Part shown: positions 59,342 to 64,000 of the stretch, in pieces
How positions within the stretch are numbered: position 1 is the first letter of the stretch
Layout: the number at the start of each line of letters is the position of its first letter
Assembly: GCF_003945595.2 (NCBI RefSeq)
Contig: NW_024104507.1
Location: 1 to 64,000, forward strand
Direction of reading: 5' to 3'
Origin: Pipra filicauda
Lineage: Eukaryota > Chordata > Aves > Passeriformes > Pipridae
Length of the DNA: 64,000 nucleotides
Translations under genes and position numbers: made by a program
Notes under the pieces: generated by a model
Database searches by the model: none
Told to the model about the DNA's origin: nothing
What the model saw: the letters and a program-made list of their open reading frames with translations, nothing else

Positions 59342-62202
59342 GTAACTGAATTGTTATTCCTTGGAAAGCACCTGAAGTGTTTTTAGACTATATTTTTTTT
59401 AACACTATATTTTCTTCTCTCAGGGTTGCAACTTTATGATTTTGTTTCCCTTTTTCTTAATGTTGTTGGTGTAAATCCTCTGTGTTTAATGGCTCAGTGA
59501 GGAATGCCTGAGGTTCTCTCCAAGTTACTATTGATAGAAGATGAACATGAAAATGCATTTAAGTTCAGCAGTGTCTTCTAGTTTGTCAGGTACCCTAGAT
59601 TTTATTTTTATTTTTTACTGATGGGAGGAAGAGGGGCATCCTCCATTTTTGCCCCTTTGCAGGGTAATTTTGAGCGCAGCTTGATTGGTATTATCAGTTT
59701 GCTGTGAAACAAGTGAGCAGTCTGTGGATTGCTCATTCTTCTTTTCCTCAGAGCACGTGCAGGACTTCAGAGAGGCATCACCCAGGTGCTCTCTGTCAGG
59801 AGCTGTGAGAGCTTCTCACACTGCAAATGCCATGAGAGTTCAGAAGATATTTGGCAGCGCATAAGAACTGATCCTGTTCCTGACTGACCATTCCTGTGGT
59901 GTGTTGGATGAGCTGAGGAAAACCATTGCCCTTGTTTTCCTTTTTGTCTGACTTATTTAGATTACAAATGGCACATGTGGTGTTGCCAAGTGGCAACTTA
60001 CAGAAAGCATTATAATACCCTGATATAGATAATATGTATCAAAATTAGCTGGTGCTGGGGCACTTGCCCTTCAGCAGTAAAGATGCTGTTCATATGGATT
60101 CAGAACTATTCTGGAGGTGTTAGAACAGGATAGATACGGTGCTCATAAATTATTGCATCTTAGGCACACAACCAGATCCATAAAAAGGATTGTTTCTTGT
60201 TATATATTGGCCTCCTACCAAATGAAAATCCTGTTCTGACTTGCAAACCTTAGGAAATGTTTCACTCCTGAGAAAGAACAATAGAGGGAACATCAAAGTA
60301 ACTGGAATCCAGCAGAAGAGTTTTAAAATAGATTTAACTGTCCCATTTTGGATAAATTGGCAATAAGAAGGAGAAAACTTTCTAAGGAGAAAATAGTGAG
60401 AACAAGTGCTCTGGGAGGCAAAGTATTAAGAGGCTGCTGGTCATGCCAAGTGATGCAGGTAGCAGTATTAGCCCTTTCTGCTGTGGATCATCATGGCACC
60501 TTTGAGGAATACGGGACTGAGGATGAGGGAAAAAATGTGTTGTCCATATATTGTATGTACGTGGCTTTGTGCATTCTTCCTATGCATCTAGAGTCATTCT
60601 ACCTCCTTTTTTTTTCTCTTTAGAGGTCGCTACATAGGCACTATACTAAAAGTTGTGTTTGGTTTGGTTTGGTTTTTTTTTTTTTTGTCTCTGGATATGT
60701 AATGAATTCTGGTAACATAATTTTTCGCACCATTAAAGCTAATAGGTTTTCATTACCATTTCCACTGGTGTCAGCATTTCAGTGTCATATAATTTTATTT
60801 ACTTTTTCACCACACAAATACACCCTGGTTCTCTGTGTACCATCTGCTGCAAGAGTTTGAGCTGGAGGATTGATGGTGCGATAACACACTCGGGATCTGC
60901 TGTTGTTGGGGAAGGGACATCCAGCTCTGCAGCCGTGGGCTCCAGTGTAACACAGATATCAGGAGCGGCAAACACAAACCACAGAGTCATCACAGTGCAT
61001 CCTGGGGGAATTTTTTGACACTAGGAACAATCTGAATCTCTCAGTTAGGTTGCTGCACGTGCTTTGTGCTGTGTAACTCTTCCTGTTTCCGAGCTAATTT
61101 TAAAGAAAAAAACCTTACAGAATTCCAAGAGAATAAATAAACTGAAAAATGTTGGTATTATTTTCTGATAGTAGTAAGCAATATCGAACAGTAAGTATCA
61201 GCTGGAATGTATCTCAGTAGAAGTTGTTTTAAAAGTGCAATAAAATTCTAATGTCTTCTGAAAGGTTATTATCCAAGTAAAGAAGACATTTATGTATAAA
61301 GCTGTACCAATTTGTCTCGTCGAGATGGGGCTTTTCATGAAACCAAATGTGAACTAATTCTTTTTTCACTTACCTTGTAAGTAGCTTCATTCCACCACTA
61401 CTGAAGTCAATGACAGAGCTACCATTAAATTCTTTTCGAATAATAGCACAGAACTGATGGCAAAAAGGCCGTGAGGTGGCAATTCCAGCTGGCAGCATTT
61501 ACAAAGGAGACTTTATGAGGAAGTTGGATAAATTCAAAGCCAAAGTGCAGTAGAAGGTGACAAATTCTCAATCATTAGACTGGATTTACAGAAAAATTTA
61601 CTATAACAAATTAAAAAACTGACAGAACTTGGTATTAGTGCTGTTACTTTTAATTGGTGGAATGTAGCAGAACTATGGAATTATGAGCTGGTAATGAGGT
61701 TTATAGAAACCAATTAAAGTATAAATGTTAAGAATGGCTGTATTGAGTGGCTGGGAAAAATTTTCAGGCATTTCCTGAGGTTGTGTTCTTCACAAAGATG
61801 TTTTAATTGCTAAGGATACTGCTCTGAAAAGCAAGTAGCTTATTTTATTACATTCTGTTACTTCTGTAGGTACCCACTTATCCCTCTAGATTGTAAATAG
61901 TTTCTTTCTGCCGATTTGGTAGTTTATGTTTCCTTTTTTGAAGTGATTTGGGGTCATTCCATTTCTCTCTGTATATTCCTTTCATGGGGAATATGGATCA
62001 TCACCTGTCACTGGAAATCCACCTGTCTTACTGTGGCAAGCTCCTGAAGTAGTATCATCCACAGGAGATGTTTGCATAGTAGTTCTGGCCCAATCTGCTC
62101 CTGGCAGCTAGAAATAAGCATCTGAAGGAAAGATAAAGCTGGTGAATGGATTAATATCCAGTTACAAACATTTCTTTCCCAGAGCGAAGTGTGATATTAA
62201 AT
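59342..62202. other. AT-rich DNA with one CpG-retaining patch, no gene recognised
   Basis: There is no supported gene. A T/G tract lies at 60654-60686. A patch at about 60870-61015 keeps several CpGs and is open on both strands (plus to 61018, minus 60799-60993), without a recognisable product. The rest looks noncoding. Confidence 0.5.
60654..60686. repeat. (GGTTT)n and T tract
   Basis: Three GGTTT-type units followed by about 14 T. Simple sequence. Confidence 0.85.
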
Positions 62203-62289
62203 CACAGCAGGGCAGTTGGAACTGGATGGCCTAAAGGTCCCTTCCAACCCAAATCATTCTGTGATTCTGTGATTCTATGACTCTATGAA
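62203..62289 (+). mobile_element. CR1 LINE 3' tail, 5'-truncated
   Basis: The run cagggcagttggaactggat, then ggcctaaaggtcccttccaa and cccaaatcattctgtgattc, ends in tandem gattctgtgattctatgactctatga. This is a clear CR1 3' terminus with the tail octamer repeated about four times in slightly varied form. As with the copy at 18350-18413, only the last part of the element is present, and it runs on the plus strand. It is nonfunctional. The upstream end is approximate. Confidence 0.93.
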
Positions 62290-64000
62290 ATGAGTCTCTC
62301 ATGTTGGATTTAAATATTTTTGTACCTGGATCTTTGTCTATCCTCATACTTCAGCTCCTCACTTGTAAATTGGGAATAATAGGAATGTTCCTCTTCTCAG
62401 GCATGTAACTCAGTCTCAAAATCGTGCATACAAATGTTTCAAAGGTGTAAGAACTCTTTTCTATGACCTTCCTCATCATGATGTCTATCTAGAGTGGGTA
62501 AATATCATCATAACTTCTTTTCAGTTGTGAAAATCCCAAAGAAACAGCTTCCATACAGTACTTAGAAAAAAAGAATTCTGACTTCCTAGACTGCAACACA
62601 GAAAGGTAAAGGGAGGCTCACAATAAATATTTTTAACTTATACAATTCTAGGGTTTAGGAAAGGTGGAAAAAATGAAGAAAAAAGCAATACACAGCCTCC
62701 TCAAATTAAAAATGGTACTTTTTTCCTCCTTATAAAAACAAAGAACTAGACAAATCTGGCAAAGCTGCAGTGGGACTATTTGTACTCATTAGTTCCTGCA
62801 TAGTTATGTCTTCCTATGATTTTATTTTATATATATGTCACTTTGAGTTCTGACCCAAAATCCTTTTGCTTCTGTGTGAGTGATGGATAGATTTCCTGGT
62901 CCTGCTGCTCTGGATCTGCTGGCATGTTCATTCTTTATTCAAGTGTGTCCCTATTCAGGTCTGCCTTCAGGTAAACAAGTCTCTTTTGCAGTCTCCTTAT
63001 GCACGAGAATTTTCCCATGCCCTTAATCAGATTTAACTAAGCCCTTAATTGTCTCATTATATTTGGTCAGATTTTCTAATACGATCATTTACATCACTTA
63101 GATGACATCGAGTGGTTATAATCTGGCTGCAAATTCCCTGTGGCTTAGAGAAACTAATGGCTGGACAGAATCTGACAGCTCAGAGTTTTCTCCTTCTTTC
63201 CAGCATAGTTGATTTGCTGGAGGGGAATAGAGAATATGTGTGGGGGTGCATGAGATCAGCTGTGTTACATCAGTCCAGGGCTGGGAAGGAGTGTGGCCCA
63301 GTGGGTTTCAACCACTTGTAGGATGAAGAGTTGTAAGAGTTGTGTTTATTTATGTCACTGAATGCAGTAAAATTTAACCTCAGAAGATTGGGTAATAATT
63401 TATGTGTCTCAAGTGGGTGAAATATTCAAGTGTCACACTCTGCAAAATCCCAATGGCTGTGCTATTTAAGGCAGGTTCTGTTTTTATCAATAGATCATTT
63501 GTGACATATGACAAAAAAAGAAAGAGAGCCTGGGGCAAAATAGATTTTAGCTAGGTCTGAATTAGATTTTATAGGTCAGCTATTCTCAGTTAATTCAATA
63601 CCATCTGATTGCTAAAAAGGTGCTTAATGAGGCTTAATTAGAAGGGATGTCTTTTATTGTCATTTTATGCTGTTGCATTTATATGAACCCAGGCTTTGGC
63701 AGCAGGTTTTTCTCTTAGTGATTCTTGGGTCTCAATCAAACAAAGGCCAATAAATGATCCCATTGGCTCCAGGCTTCCTGTCTGATGCTTGGAGTGTAAG
63801 GAGCATAAGAACAATCTTTAGAGAACGTGTGACCAATGCACAGAAAGGGTCTTAACCTTAAGCTGCTTGCTAGCTTGATGAACAGAGAAATAAAGCAATA
63901 AATGTCATAGTAACTTGAAACTTGAATGTTGCATTTCAAGGGAATAGGAATTTTATGGAAATTTTATTATTTAAAAATTCTTCCGTGTTTTCTATGTCAT
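62290..64000. other. AT-rich DNA, no gene recognised
   Basis: No gene or repeat was recognised. Open frames reach 69 codons (63112-63321, plus) without motifs. The window end does not appear to cut a recognisable feature. Confidence 0.55.

Noticed and set aside
1..64000. tRNA, rRNA, snRNA, CRISPR, operon or phage features
   Set aside because: No T-loop box, U6-like sequence, regularly spaced repeats or bacterial gene layout was seen on either strand. The CR1 tails point to a vertebrate nuclear genome.

Overview
This is an AT-rich, CpG-poor stretch of vertebrate nuclear DNA, most likely from a bird. The best evidence is two CR1 LINE 3' tails. Each has the motif ggactcaatgatcttaaggtc or a variant, then ccaacc, and ends in tandem attctatga/gattctatga octamers (18350-18413 and 62203-62289). 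That ending is typical of archosaurs and especially birds. There are no bacterial-style gene arrays, no rRNA, tRNA or snRNA gene I can recognise, no CRISPR array and no CpG-island promoter. The window reads as a gene desert or the inside of a very long intron.

No complete protein-coding gene can be supported. Nearly all open frames are short (60-160 codons), lack recognisable domains and start inside AT-rich noncoding DNA. The one protein fragment I recognise is at about 5146-5484. It is a decayed copy of the ORF1 protein (RNA-binding chaperone) of an L1/Tx1-type LINE. One reading frame carries the end of the coiled coil, the conserved RR-x-N...IIGLPE motif and downstream sequence, with a TAA stop at 5212. 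L1-type elements are scarce in birds, so this is the most notable item here.

Layout: 1-5040 is unannotated AT-rich DNA with a T-tract. 4888-5484 holds two strong palindromes and the L1-like remnant. 5485-11600 is mostly unannotated and includes an unexplained GC-richer patch open on both strands (11046-11553). 11779-11876 is an old CR1/L3-type repeat. 18350-18413 is a CR1 tail. 21696-28714 has low-complexity tracts, a paired cruciform motif (24225-24263) and a palindromic PAR-bZIP/forkhead motif (27029-27040). 29345-30275 is richer in CpG and G+C and may be a solo LTR-type insertion. 30465-31100 is dense in homeodomain TAAT cores and may be conserved noncoding DNA. 33514-33821, 54176-54315 and 59254-59341 are three speculative exons judged from splice signals plus an open frame. 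37091-37119 is a near-perfect 13-bp hairpin, and 42272-42332 can fold as a three-way junction. 62203-62289 is the second CR1 tail.

No genes can be shown to work together here. I found no convincing new biological system. The findings are mobile-element fossils, palindromes and candidate exons that need alignment or transcript data to judge.
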